Positions 16,355 to 24,958 of a stretch of 64,000 bases of DNA are shown here, in pieces. Positions within the stretch are counted from its first letter, which is position 1. The number at the start of each line of letters is the position of its first letter. A program made the translations under genes and the position numbers. This stretch comes from JAAYHV01 sp964400515 (GTDB taxonomy: Bacteria > Bacillota > Clostridia > Peptostreptococcales > Anaerovoracaceae). The DNA lies in NCBI GenBank assembly GCA_964400515.1, contig CAYNTJ010000003.1, forward strand, positions 1-64,000. Direction: 5' to 3'. The notes beneath the pieces are model-generated. The model worked only from the letters and a program-made list of their open reading frames with translations, made no database searches and was not told the origin of the DNA.

Positions 16355-18102
16355 TACTCACTTACTACCGTTTCGGCAAAATATTCGGATGAATACTTTA
16401 TAACGCTTCTGGCGGCATTTGATACAAGATTATCATAAACTTCAGGATTCATAAGTTCACTGATTTTATCCTTGATTTTACTATCCTCATTAAAGATAAG
16501 TCCGTTTACCCCATCTTCCACTATATTAACAAAGGCTTCATCATCCGGGCATATGACAGGTAGTGATGAGGATAAGGCTTCAATTACCGTTAAGCCTTGG
16601 GTTTCAAATCTTGATGCCACAATAAAAGCATGGCCCAATCTATAGTAATACCCAACCTCTTCCCAAGGGACTCTGCCTAAAAACATGATATTCTTTTCAT
16701 AGCCTTTGGCTTTATTCATCAAGGAATCACGATGGGGTCCATCTCCGATTACTAAAAATTTAAGATTGGGAAAATCGGAAACCAGATCTTTTACATTCTC
16801 TACTATCGCATCAACATTCTTTTCCTTACTTAAACGCCCTATGTTCATACAAACAAAGTCATCTTCGGAAATTCCAAGTTTTGTTTTAAGCTCAATTACC
16901 TTCTTGTCATCTTCATCCACAACAAACTTGTTAAAATCAATTCCCGTAGGAATAGTTATCATATCCGATAAAACCCCATAATCCAAAAGCACATCCTTTG
17001 TCTTTTGTGTTGGAACAAACACCTTTTGGCACTCATCGGTAAATTCCTTGACATAGGTTTTAATAAAACCATTTGCTATTCTTTTAAAAGGTCTGAAATT
17101 TGTTACATAATCAACATAATCATCATACATGGTATGGTAAGTGTGAACATGGGGAATAAAGTCCCTTTTACCAAGGAATGTTCCCAATAGTCCTATGGAA
17201 AACTCAGTATGAGTGTGTATCACATCAAGATTCATTTTTCTGATTACATTATTTACTCTTCTTGGAACCAATATGTTTGCCAATCTGTAATCAGTCCCTT
17301 TTAAAACCTTCACCCCTGGAATCCTAAGGGTTTTCCCATCAAAGGTACTTAGCACCCCCTTGTCCCTTATAGTTACTATATATACAGTATGACCCATCTT
17401 TTCCAGTTCATTGGCCAAGCTATACACACTGGTAGCTACTCCGTTTATCTGGGGCATAAAGGTGTCTGTAAACATTCCTATGGTTAATCGGCTTGAATTT
17501 TTACCGGGTACTTTTTCCAAGTACTTTACAGTTCCCTCTCCTAAAACAAGTTTGTGAAGTCTGCTATGATAAACACCCCTCATTCTAAATCCGAATTTTT
17601 TAAGCATTTTTTCCCTGTCATGATCTTCCCCACCAATATAGAAGGTCATCTTGGAAAATCCTTTGTCTACTGCAAATTCTTCCGCTCTTTTAAGTAATTC
17701 ACGACTTATTCCCATATGCCTCATTTCAGGAAGAACCGCCAGATTTTCTATGTAGCATTCACCACTTTCTGGTCTTTCCACCATGGTAAGGTATGTTATG
17801 AAGGCTTTGAACAGCTTAATGTTGCTGTATTTTCTAACAAGGGAAAGCCTTTCCGTTGAGAAACCATACCTAAGCTCCTTCCAGTCAAGAACGATAGCAC
17901 CAACAACTCGTCCCTCAAATTCGGCAACAAAAAAACCTTCAGCTTGATGTTTGGGCACCACCTGAATGTCCTGTAAAAATTCAAGAAGCAACTCCTCCTC
18001 ATAATCAAATGCCTTTGCATACATTTTCTTAAAGGTCTTCATCATTACTTCTGTTACTTCTTTATAGTCTTCTTTTCTGTAATTCCTTATACTATATGTC
18101 AA
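16336..18102 (-). CDS. GNAT acetyltransferase-GT4 glycosyltransferase fusion
   Basis: One 588-residue frame with two enzymes. Residues 1-190 are a GNAT domain with the acetyl-CoA motif around IENLAVLPEMRHMGISRELL. Residues 206-588 are a GT-B fold, family 4 glycosyltransferase: the donor start is LTIGMFTDTFMPQINGVATS, His/Gly blocks IHTHTEFSIGLLG follow, and the EX7E motif is in SRFETQGLTVIEAL. The GT part resembles enzymes that add glucose to diacylglycerol, so a membrane glycolipid role is plausible but inferred. The acetyltransferase substrate is unknown. No internal frameshift is seen. It is single, converging on dfx, with GGAGG upstream of the ATG. Confidence 0.88.
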   Translation of the reverse strand: MTYSIRNYRKEDYKEVTEVMMKTFKKMYAKAFDYEEELLLEFLQDIQVVPKHQAEGFFVAEFEGRVVGAIVLDWKELRYGFSTERLSLVRKYSNIKLFKAFITYLTMVERPESGECYIENLAVLPEMRHMGISRELLKRAEEFAVDKGFSKMTFYIGGEDHDREKMLKKFGFRMRGVYHSRLHKLVLGEGTVKYLEKVPGKNSSRLTIGMFTDTFMPQINGVATSVYSLANELEKMGHTVYIVTIRDKGVLSTFDGKTLRIPGVKVLKGTDYRLANILVPRRVNNVIRKMNLDVIHTHTEFSIGLLGTFLGKRDFIPHVHTYHTMYDDYVDYVTNFRPFKRIANGFIKTYVKEFTDECQKVFVPTQKTKDVLLDYGVLSDMITIPTGIDFNKFVVDEDDKKVIELKTKLGISEDDFVCMNIGRLSKEKNVDAIVENVKDLVSDFPNLKFLVIGDGPHRDSLMNKAKGYEKNIMFLGRVPWEEVGYYYRLGHAFIVASRFETQGLTVIEALSSSLPVICPDDEAFVNIVEDGVNGLIFNEDSKIKDKISELMNPEVYDNLVSNAARSVIKYSSEYFAETVVSEYKKMGS

Positions 18103-18221
18103 ACCATTTCCTCCGATTAATATCCTTTAAATAATTTCCATATAGATACATATTACCATACTTTACTATAACTAATCCACCTAAGTTAATTTACAAAGCA
18201 TTAATTGTATTGGACATATTC

Positions 18222-18250
18222 AAAAACTGCTATACCAGAAGGTGTAGCAG
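18222..18250 (-). terminator. Terminator at the end of the RHS island
   Basis: CTGCTACACC-TTCT-GGTATAGCAG followed by TTTTTG on the minus strand (one wobble or mismatch). It lies 27 nt past the truncated RHS fragment and marks the downstream edge of the accessory island. Confidence 0.8.
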
Positions 18251-18276
18251 TCATTTAATTATTCAATGTCCATCAA

Positions 18277-18555
18277 TCATAATTTTACACGATCCATTAA
18301 CTTTAGTATTTTGTAATTGATTGTAAACTTTCCATTTATTAAGACTTTCCGTAAGTTACATAAACCAATAAAGGCTTTCTGCATTTTATATACATTGTCA
18401 CAATAGGCCAACATATTAGTGCCATTAATTCCTTTCATATGATCAATGTAAACATCAGAATTAATAAATCTAACAACCTCAGGGTTATAGTACCTACTCT
18501 GAAGATAGTACATTCCCGTTTCAGAATCGTATCTATATCCTTTGTATCTATATGG
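18277..18555 (-). pseudogene. RHS core fragment with unrelated tail
   Basis: The stretch PYRYKGYRYDSETGMYYLQS and RYYNPEVVRFINSD is the RHS-repeat-associated core that closes the RHS shell. Upstream coding sequence is missing, with a stop codon at 18592-18594 in the same frame, and no start or ribosome binding site precedes it. After the core (TNMLAYCDN) the usual NNPTNLCDPTG ending is lost and about 35 Lys-rich residues of unknown origin follow. It is a truncated copy of the RHS gene at 19.5-20.7 kb, to which the core is closely similar. I read it as an orphan, decayed tip. Confidence 0.75.
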
Positions 18556-18871
18556 TAGAGTACGGTGGTTTTTTATAACCGCCCAGCATAACTAGGCAAG
18601 GATGATTGCAGTAAATATAAATACAACTATAACTAATAGAATATTTTCACCATAATCTTTTCATTTTTCTTTTCCATTAGGCCCGCCTACTATTGTACTA
18701 TCTAAGTTTACAACTCAAACAAACCGTTACTACCCTTTATATGCATAGTTAGCATACTTTGTATCCATTTCCCATTGCACTACAAATGGATTTATTTCGA
18801 TCAAAGCAAATAGTCGAAAATGATATGCTGAACATTTCTTACGAAGAATACTATCACATCAATCTATTATT
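18556..18871 (-). other. Non-coding gap with decayed small hydrophobic ORF
   Basis: About 315 nt without an intact gene. On the minus strand a start MEKKNEKIMV (from about 18680) runs, after a one-frame shift, into an 18-residue hydrophobic segment ENILLVIVVFIFTAIILA that stops at 18592-18594. It is followed by a near-palindromic GGCGGTT/AACCACC element. The layout recalls small hydrophobic type I toxins with a hairpin behind them, but no intact start-to-stop frame exists. This is weak. Confidence 0.25.
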
Positions 18872-19473
18872 TCATTCTACTTCGAATTCTGAAAGTTTAT
18901 ACTCTACCTCATTTATCGTAATAACATAATCTTCATCCATCCTGCCTATATATGCATAATACTCAACTATTGTTTTCCCGTTAAACGGACCGTCTTTATG
19001 ACAAATAAAAGTCGAATTATTGTTATCTGATAGATTCAGTTCATTATTTATACCAGCAGATATGCAGATATAATTATCATCTGTGCTCTCATATCCATAA
19101 ACAATTGATATAATTCCTTCAGTCTCATAGGACGCATACTTTATATACTTCTTAGTCGGGAATTTCCATCCGCCTTCACTTTTAACATAAATCTGCGTCG
19201 TTTCGTCTGCTAAAACAATAGCAGTTTCTGTTCCTTCAATAATTTCATTAATTTCATAACCATATTCATATTCAAATGCATTTTTCGGACTTGCAAATGT
19301 ATAGAATAAATTTTCTATGTAAAACACTCCGAAACTGAATACAATTAACAGGACTAAAATTATACTAATTGTATAGAACTTTTTTTCCGTTTGGAATTAA
19401 TCTTATTAACAATCCAAATTGCTGTACATATTAATGTTCCGAACAGTATGCAAAACATCGCTTCTCTTAGCAT
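18872..19473 (-). pseudogene. Membrane protein gene, frameshifted in an A7 run; possible immunity gene
   Basis: The gene starts at MLREAMFCILFGTLICTAIW behind a strong AAGGAGG site that overlaps the end of the RHS gene. After 31 residues (INSKRKK) the frame meets seven A residues (19380-19386 on the plus strand) and would stop 6 codons on. The next frame continues without a gap as KKFYTISIILVLLIVFSFGV, a second membrane helix, then about 150 residues of acidic, Tyr-rich exported domain ending LSEFEVE. One inserted or lost A restores about 200 residues. The downstream part alone has only a GTG with no ribosome binding site. Its place right behind a toxin-type RHS C-terminus fits an immunity protein. 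The family is not recognised. Confidence 0.65.
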
Positions 19474-19483
19474 AGTATCCTCC

Positions 19484-20706
19484 TTAATGAACAAAGCCTG
19501 GTGCGAATCCTTGAATTATAGGTATGGCAACTGGTGAAAATCCGGCACTAGTACTTATTACAGCAATTGCTAGAAGTGTGCCCGGGCCTACCGACCAATT
19601 ATAATATTCTACATAAGCCATCCCATTTTCATCAATAATCACTTCATTATATTCCGATTCTATCTCAAACGTAACAATATTACAGCTTAAAGATAAATTC
19701 CTTTTACCTATATTACCATTCGGGCCTATAGATATATTTGCTCTATCAACTATAATACCTGCTTTTGATGACTGACAAATTATATCATGGGTAACATAAG
19801 CATTGATAATCGAATCTTGATTTCCATAACTTTCCAAAGTGGCGATTTCACGTGTCCCCGTTCTATATCCACCAGTATATTTATTATAATACGTAGCACC
19901 TAGCTTTGGTTTGTCATATGTAGAAGTAGCCGTAGCACTTGCTCCGAAAATTGTTTTATTTGAACTGGCGCTAGAAGCACCTTTAGATCCACTTTTGGCT
20001 TTGCAGTAATAGAGTATTAGTGCAATAGGATTGAACGATCTACTTCCGCCACCACCTTTATAATGAAGTTTGCCTGTTGGGTCACATAAGTTAGTAGGAT
20101 TATTTATACAATAAGCAAACATATTACATCCTTGCACACTACCGCCTATTCCTGAAAGTAATATATCCGCATTAATAAACCTACCAATCTCAGGGTTATA
20201 GTATCTACTCTGTAAGTAGTACATACCTGTTTCAGAGTCATACCTGTAGCATCTGTATCTGTATGGGTTTATTACTCCTACTGTGTTAGCTAATGTTCCA
20301 TCTATTCCTTCAAGTTTTCCCCAAGTGTCATAAGTATATGATACTACTTCCGTTCCTGTACTATCATATAAGCCTGATATATCTCCCTGAGCATTTCTAA
20401 TGTAGTAGAATTCTGCTCCATTAGGATAGGTAGTATTTGTAAGGTTCATGCTTATTAGCTTACCCGAAGCATCATAAGTATAGTATATAGTATTTGTTCC
20501 ATCTGTTTCAAGGGTCACTTTATCTCCTACAAGGTGATAATCAGTTGTAATTCCATCTACTGTCTTACTAGTCCTAATACCGCCGGCATTGTACATGTAA
20601 GAGATACTCTGATTTGTATTCGTAATACTCTTTAGTCTTCTACCTACTTGTCATGTATACTCATAGGAATCATCCTTTTTTAGGTTTCCTTTTGTATCAT
20701 AAGTCA
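19484..20706 (-). pseudogene. RHS-repeat polymorphic toxin remnant with intact C-terminal tip
   Basis: The 3' part of an RHS gene. YD repeats (MTYDTKGNLKKDDSYEYT, YYTYDASGKLISM) lead to the core YRYDSETGMYYLQSRYYNPE, IGRFINAD and the NNPTNLCDPTG boundary (about 400 codons in). After it comes a variable C-terminal domain of about 190 residues that I do not recognise; it ends in a Gly/hydrophobic stretch (VGPGTLLAIAVISTS). An in-frame TGA (20651-20653) replaces the Trp of the usual YTWQ.GR repeat, and a further shift follows the DG motif just upstream. The rest of the gene is missing. The open part from 20596 has no ribosome binding site. In intact systems the tip is a toxin released from the RHS shell. 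Confidence 0.8.
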
Positions 20707-20794
20707 TAGCTTCCCATCATATTCTTGCCCTAAATTCTAATTACCTCCTGATAAGGATCTCGAGTATCTACCCAAGCTCCTTAACTTTTACTTC

Positions 20795-21304
20795 CTATTC
20801 GATTGTTTCAATCTTTATTATTGCTTTTGCATGTTTTAAATATGTAATACAAAACCTTTTCCCACTTTCGCTCAGCTTATTAATTGACATTACCTCTTCA
20901 TGAGTCAAGTACATGTACATAATCATCTCTTTGTTTTCAGAAAGGTTTTCAAGCTTCAAACTGTATCTACAAGTACTGTGGTTTTTATATAACCAACTAA
21001 ACACTTCCCTATAATTCTTTGTACCGTTATGATAATGCTTTGTTTTCAATACTTTTACATTTCGCCTTATAATCTTTTTTCTAAAAACATCAAGCACAAC
21101 TAGAAAATCTGTACGAAAATATTTAATATAATGAATCACCAAACTAGGTAATAGAATCAGCAGCAGAAGATTATTATGCGAAAATTCCACAAAACAGTTT
21201 AATACCACATAAGCAATAATAAAAACAACAACGTATGAAATCAATAGCCCAACACTATTTACTATATATGGTCTTATTCTTATATCTTTTCCCATCTTAT
21301 CCAT
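20795..21304 (-). CDS. Two-helix membrane protein in RHS island
   Basis: A 169-residue protein with two adjacent membrane helices near the N-terminus (about 14-36 and 42-58: VGLLISYVVVFIIAYVVL and LLLLILLPSLVIHYI), then a basic, mostly cytoplasmic domain of about 110 residues (RTDFLVVLDVFRKKIIRR). GGGAG lies 8-9 nt before the ATG. It is 25 nt behind the next gene, so they form an operon. I do not recognise the family; bitopic proteins like this beside RHS tips are often immunity proteins, which is inference. Confidence 0.6.
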   Translation of the reverse strand: MDKMGKDIRIRPYIVNSVGLLISYVVVFIIAYVVLNCFVEFSHNNLLLLILLPSLVIHYIKYFRTDFLVVLDVFRKKIIRRNVKVLKTKHYHNGTKNYREVFSWLYKNHSTCRYSLKLENLSENKEMIMYMYLTHEEVMSINKLSESGKRFCITYLKHAKAIIKIETIE

Positions 21305-21329
21305 TTTTATCTCCCACTATCGATTTATT

Positions 21330-21995
21330 TCACTTACCTTTAAATAAATTCTTCCATTCTTCACACCATTCCTTTGGGCTGCTCGTAAATCTACCATACG
21401 TTGCTACACGTGCTTTATATATGAATAAAGCAACTGCTATAACTAAAATCACGTAAAACACAGTACGTAACGTTTTAAAAATGTAACTATTTAACGGTAA
21501 TTGATAAACTATAATTTCTTTCCCCTTATCATATCTTACCAATTTTTCTCTTCCCAATCGATTTTTAACACTATATAACGTGCCATCAGAAGAAAAAAAC
21601 TCTCTAGTTGTGTCTATATCATATGCCACACCTTCGGTATTGGCTACAATTGTACTCAAAAAATTACCTTCTAAATCCATTGCATATATTTCATCAGTTG
21701 TTTGAACCACTATTAAGTTGTCCCTATTCACTTCGAAGAAATATATCTCACTGCCATCTTTAAGGTATATAGTTCGTATCAAATCATCCTCTTCATAAAC
21801 ATCAATTTTACTGTGTTTACCAACATAAACATTACCTTCTATATCTACTCCATAGCCACTCATAAAAGTGCATATCGTATCTGATAACTCAACCCAAATA
21901 AATAAACCGTGGATTGGTATTATAATAAAGCAAGAAATAGCTAGTACTTTAAAATAGTTTGTAATCGTTTCCCTACGGGAATTAACTTTACTCAT
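21330..21995 (-). CDS. Membrane-anchored propeller-like protein in RHS island
   Basis: A 221-residue protein with an N-terminal helix (about 14-34, FKVLAISCFIIIPIHGLFI) and a second near the C-terminus (about 174-194, TVFYVILVIAVALFIY). The exported middle has repeats such as GYGVDIEGNVYVGKHSKIDV, EIYAMDLEGNFLSTI and FSSDGTLYSVKNR, which read like beta-propeller blades. GAGGAG precedes the ATG. It starts 35 nt behind a stranded toxin tip, the position of an immunity gene; function unknown. The short cytoplasmic tail ends EWCEEWKNLFKGK. Confidence 0.6.
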   Translation of the reverse strand: MSKVNSRRETITNYFKVLAISCFIIIPIHGLFIWVELSDTICTFMSGYGVDIEGNVYVGKHSKIDVYEEDDLIRTIYLKDGSEIYFFEVNRDNLIVVQTTDEIYAMDLEGNFLSTIVANTEGVAYDIDTTREFFSSDGTLYSVKNRLGREKLVRYDKGKEIIVYQLPLNSYIFKTLRTVFYVILVIAVALFIYKARVATYGRFTSSPKEWCEEWKNLFKGK

Positions 21996-22030
21996 TTTAC
22001 TATCTCCTCTACATTAACTGATTTTACTGT

Positions 22031-22254
22031 CTAATTCCATAGAAATACTCTGCTATAAACCATTCCTGCGTGTCCCTCTACAAAAGGAAGGAAACTATAA
22101 CCAACGAAGCCTGTAGCGCCATAATATTGGCAATCCAAAACCATCGCCCCTTCTGCTCCTATTGACGGTCCAATAAGCAGATTGCCCGAGCCTCTCGCTT
22201 GCAAAGATACTCCGTTCAAATCTTCTATTGTTTTAGCATTAGTAACTTTGCCGA
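22031..22254 (-). pseudogene. Stranded polymorphic-toxin C-terminal tip
   Basis: About 74 codons (GKVTNAKTIEDLNGVSLQAR to GHAGMVYSRVFLWN) open up to the terminator of hinT and have no start codon with a ribosome binding site. The Gly-rich composition and the position ahead of a membrane protein gene fit a displaced RHS C-terminal tip. The residues before GKVT come from the terminator itself, so the 5' break lies at about 22254. I cannot name the toxin family. Confidence 0.45.
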
Positions 22255-22280
22255 AAAAAGGACCAACTAAGTTGATCCTT
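22254..22280 (-). terminator. Intrinsic terminator of the prmA-mtaB-hinT operon
   Basis: AAGGATCAAC-TTA-GTTGGTCCTT with one G-T wobble, followed by TTTTT on the minus strand, 10 nt after the hinT stop. It is also the upstream boundary of the RHS island. Confidence 0.85.
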
Positions 22281-22289
22281 GCTTAATCT

Positions 22290-22628
22290 TTAGCCCGGTG
22301 GCCATATCATCTTACGCTTACCTAATAAATGAAAATGCAAATGCTTTACTGTTTGGAAGCCATCTTCACCACAGTTATTAACAAGTCTGTAACCATTTTC
22401 AAGTCCTAAAGTTTTAGCTATTTCAGGAACCTTCATCATGATATGTCCCAAAAGCTCCTTGTCTTCCTCTGCCACGTCATCTAGTGATGCAATGTGTTTC
22501 TTTGGAATTATCAGCACATGCACAGGTGCTTGAGGTTCAAGATCATGGAAACAAAGAATCTTGTCATCTTCATAAACAGCATTAGATGGAATTTCCTTAT
22601 TCGCAATCATACAAAATATACAGCTCAT
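22290..22628 (-). CDS. hinT: HIT family nucleotide hydrolase (HinT-like)
   Basis: A 112-residue histidine-triad protein that hydrolyses AMP or GMP esters of amines. The N-terminus (CIFCMIANKEIPSNAVYEDD) and the HIT motif HLHFHLL near the C-terminus are clear; the ending MIWPPG is common in HinT. It starts 3 nt after mtaB. In many Bacillota the HIT gene is followed by rpsU; here the terminator and RHS pieces follow instead. Confidence 0.93.
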   Translation of the reverse strand: MSCIFCMIANKEIPSNAVYEDDKILCFHDLEPQAPVHVLIIPKKHIASLDDVAEEDKELLGHIMMKVPEIAKTLGLENGYRLVNNCGEDGFQTVKHLHFHLLGKRKMIWPPG

Positions 22629-22631
22629 ATT

Positions 22632-23936
22632 CTATCCTTTCCCGACTATTTCACCTAAACAGCCGTCTAAATATATATCTAATAATTTAACCCTGACAAA
22701 TTCCCCTACCAGTTCCTCATTATAGTCTGTATATACTTTAATATAGTTGTCGGTAAAACCTGCCATAAGACCTTCTTTTGTTTTTTCTTCAAAGAGAACA
22801 GTGGTTATTTTATCTCTATTTAGCCTTCTAAACTCCTCTGATTTCTCTTCCGCCAGTTTAAGAAGTCTATCAATTCTGTCATTCTTTATTTTACCATCAA
22901 TCACATCATTCATCAATGCAGCTTTAGTACCTTTTCTTTTTGAAAATTTAAACCCATGGACCTTCCCAAATACTGCCTTTTCAATTATCTCTAAACTGTC
23001 ATTAAAGTCTTCTTCCGTTTCACCGGGGAATCCTACTATAATGTCTGTGGTAATGTTATATGTTTCATCAAAGGACCTTAGCATCTTTACAATATCAAGA
23101 TACTCCTCCCTTGTATATTTCCTGTTCATATTCTTAAGCACTTTATTACTTCCACTTTGCAAAGATAAATGCAGATGATGACAAAGCTTATCATATTTTA
23201 ATAGGCTATTTATATTTTCCTTTGTTACAACAGTTGGCTCTAGGGAGCTTAACCTAACCCTAAAATCACCATCTATGCTGCATACCGCCCTTATGGCATC
23301 TTCTATATTTAAATCAATATCACGGCCATATAGGGCTGTATTTATTCCCGTTAGAACAATCTCCTTATATCCCTTATTAATCAAAATCTCTGCTTCTTTT
23401 TTTATCTCATCTATTTGCCTGCTTCTAACCTTACCTCTGGCATAGGGTATTATGCAGTATGAGCAGAACCTATTGCAGCCTTCTTGTATCTTAATATATG
23501 CCCTAGTTCTTCCCTCAATGGAATTTACCATGCCCAAATCCTCATAATCTTTAAGTTCATCATAAGGAAGAACAGTAACCCTATTGATATCTTTTTCCTT
23601 TAGCTTATCCATGGTCATTTCATATATCTTTGATTTTAAGTTGTTCCCTATTAAAAGATCTATTTCCCCAACATTGATTAATTCATCCTTGGACATTTGA
23701 ACATAACAGCCTGTAGCAACCATTATACTATCAGGATTAAGCCTTTTCATTCTCCTTATATATTGCCTTGATTTTCTGTCGGCCAAGTTGGTGACTGTGC
23801 ATGTATTTATGACATAAACATCTGCAAATTCATTTTCCTCCACGGTAAAAAAGCCATTCTTTTCGAATTCCTCCCTAATGGCCTGGGTTTCATATTGATT
23901 AACCTTGCATCCTAAAGTATGAAAAGCAACCTTCAT
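22632..23936 (-). CDS. mtaB: tRNA t6A37 methylthiotransferase MtaB
   Basis: Radical-SAM enzyme that makes ms2t6A at position 37 of ANN-decoding tRNAs. It has the UPF0004 domain (KVAFHTLGCKVNQYETQAIR with its cluster Cys), the radical-SAM motif CNRFCSYCIIPYARGKVRSR, and a C-terminal TRAM domain. The start MKVAFHTLGCK is set by GGAGGG 7 nt upstream and by the TAATG overlap with prmA; an ATG ten codons earlier has no support. It is 434 residues. The rsmE gene usually found between prmA and mtaB is absent. Confidence 0.94.
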   Translation of the reverse strand: MKVAFHTLGCKVNQYETQAIREEFEKNGFFTVEENEFADVYVINTCTVTNLADRKSRQYIRRMKRLNPDSIMVATGCYVQMSKDELINVGEIDLLIGNNLKSKIYEMTMDKLKEKDINRVTVLPYDELKDYEDLGMVNSIEGRTRAYIKIQEGCNRFCSYCIIPYARGKVRSRQIDEIKKEAEILINKGYKEIVLTGINTALYGRDIDLNIEDAIRAVCSIDGDFRVRLSSLEPTVVTKENINSLLKYDKLCHHLHLSLQSGSNKVLKNMNRKYTREEYLDIVKMLRSFDETYNITTDIIVGFPGETEEDFNDSLEIIEKAVFGKVHGFKFSKRKGTKAALMNDVIDGKIKNDRIDRLLKLAEEKSEEFRRLNRDKITTVLFEEKTKEGLMAGFTDNYIKVYTDYNEELVGEFVRVKLLDIYLDGCLGEIVGKG

Positions 23937-24832
23937 TATTCTTTCCCTCCAACTAATGCACACCACATTCCATCCTTTTTTACTTTAATTGACTTAAAAC
24001 CATTATCAATCATAGCAGCTGTTACCTTTTCCTCCTGCTCCACCAATATACCGGAGAAAATAGCATGACCACCTTTCTTTAAATGCTTAAATGCATCCTT
24101 CATAAGTAATATATCAAGCTCCGCAATTAAATTGGCAACTAGAATATCACACTTAAAATCTATACCCTTAGTTAAATCTCCTTCAATGATTTTAATATCA
24201 AGCCTATTCATTTCTATATTTTCCCTGGCAGAAATTACGGCTTCCTTATCAATATCAACGCCAAGTACTTCCTTAGCACCAAGAAGTTTAGCTGCTATTG
24301 CAAGAATACCCGTACCGGTACCCACATCCAAAACATCCATATCTTCTTTTACGTATTCTTCCAAAAATTTTACGCATAGGGATGTACTCTCATGGGTTCC
24401 TGTACCAAAGGCCATCTTAGGATCAAGTATCAATACTTTTTCATCTGCCTCTTTAGTATATTCACACCATGAAGGGCATACTACAATTTCACTGCCTATT
24501 TTAGTAGGTACAAAGTATTCCTTCCATCTGTCCTTCCACTCAGAATCCTCCCTACTAATATATGAAATGTGCGGAAATGCTCCTTTGATAAGTTCAAGTT
24601 TTTTAAATCCTTCATCGGATTTTTCGAAATACATTGTTATACTAGGCTTAGCATTTTCTTTATCAATTATATCCTGATCCACAAAGTCCCAGTCATAAGA
24701 ATGCTTCTTAGTCAGTAAATCTTTAATATCTTCAGGGTCATTTACAATATATTCATATATTCCTAGGTTAGTAAGAATTATTTCCGCTTCTTCAATATTT
24801 ATATCTTCAATCGTTATTTCAATATATTCCAT
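23936..24832 (-). CDS. prmA: Ribosomal protein L11 methyltransferase
   Basis: SAM-dependent enzyme that methylates lysines of L11. The 298-residue product has an N-terminal recognition domain (MEYIEITIEDINIEEAEIIL) and the Rossmann-like catalytic domain with DPKMAFGTGTHESTSLCVKF, LDVGTGTGILAIAAKLLGAK and the VANL motif (CDILVANLIAEL). It begins its own operon behind a strong promoter. In Bacillus it follows dnaJ; the chaperone genes are not here. Confidence 0.95.
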   Translation of the reverse strand: MEYIEITIEDINIEEAEIILTNLGIYEYIVNDPEDIKDLLTKKHSYDWDFVDQDIIDKENAKPSITMYFEKSDEGFKKLELIKGAFPHISYISREDSEWKDRWKEYFVPTKIGSEIVVCPSWCEYTKEADEKVLILDPKMAFGTGTHESTSLCVKFLEEYVKEDMDVLDVGTGTGILAIAAKLLGAKEVLGVDIDKEAVISARENIEMNRLDIKIIEGDLTKGIDFKCDILVANLIAELDILLMKDAFKHLKKGGHAIFSGILVEQEEKVTAAMIDNGFKSIKVKKDGMWCALVGGKE

Positions 24833-24861
24833 TATTCCTCCAACTCCATTTTCTATGGACG

Positions 24862-24890
24862 AATATATATTAACACATATTCCCTGTCAA
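24862..24890 (-). promoter_or_regulatory. Promoter of prmA-mtaB-hinT
   Basis: Minus-strand TTGACA, 17-nt spacer, TATATT, ending 30 nt before the prmA start. Near-consensus sigma-A type. Confidence 0.8.
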
Positions 24891-24958
24891 TGGAAAATTA
24901 CTTTTAAATACTCATCACCTATTGTATAATTGTTTTGTGATATTAGAAAGGAAAGATT

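Noticed and set aside
20651..20653. TGA read as tryptophan (alternative code)
   Set aside because: All other genes in the window use TGG for Trp and stop at TGA in some cases, for example the DUF4097 gene; only this decayed gene has an internal TGA.
18222..22254. Insertion sequence or integrase at the RHS island edges
   Set aside because: No transposase, integrase, terminal inverted repeats or target-site duplication could be seen; the block looks like local recombination of RHS pieces.
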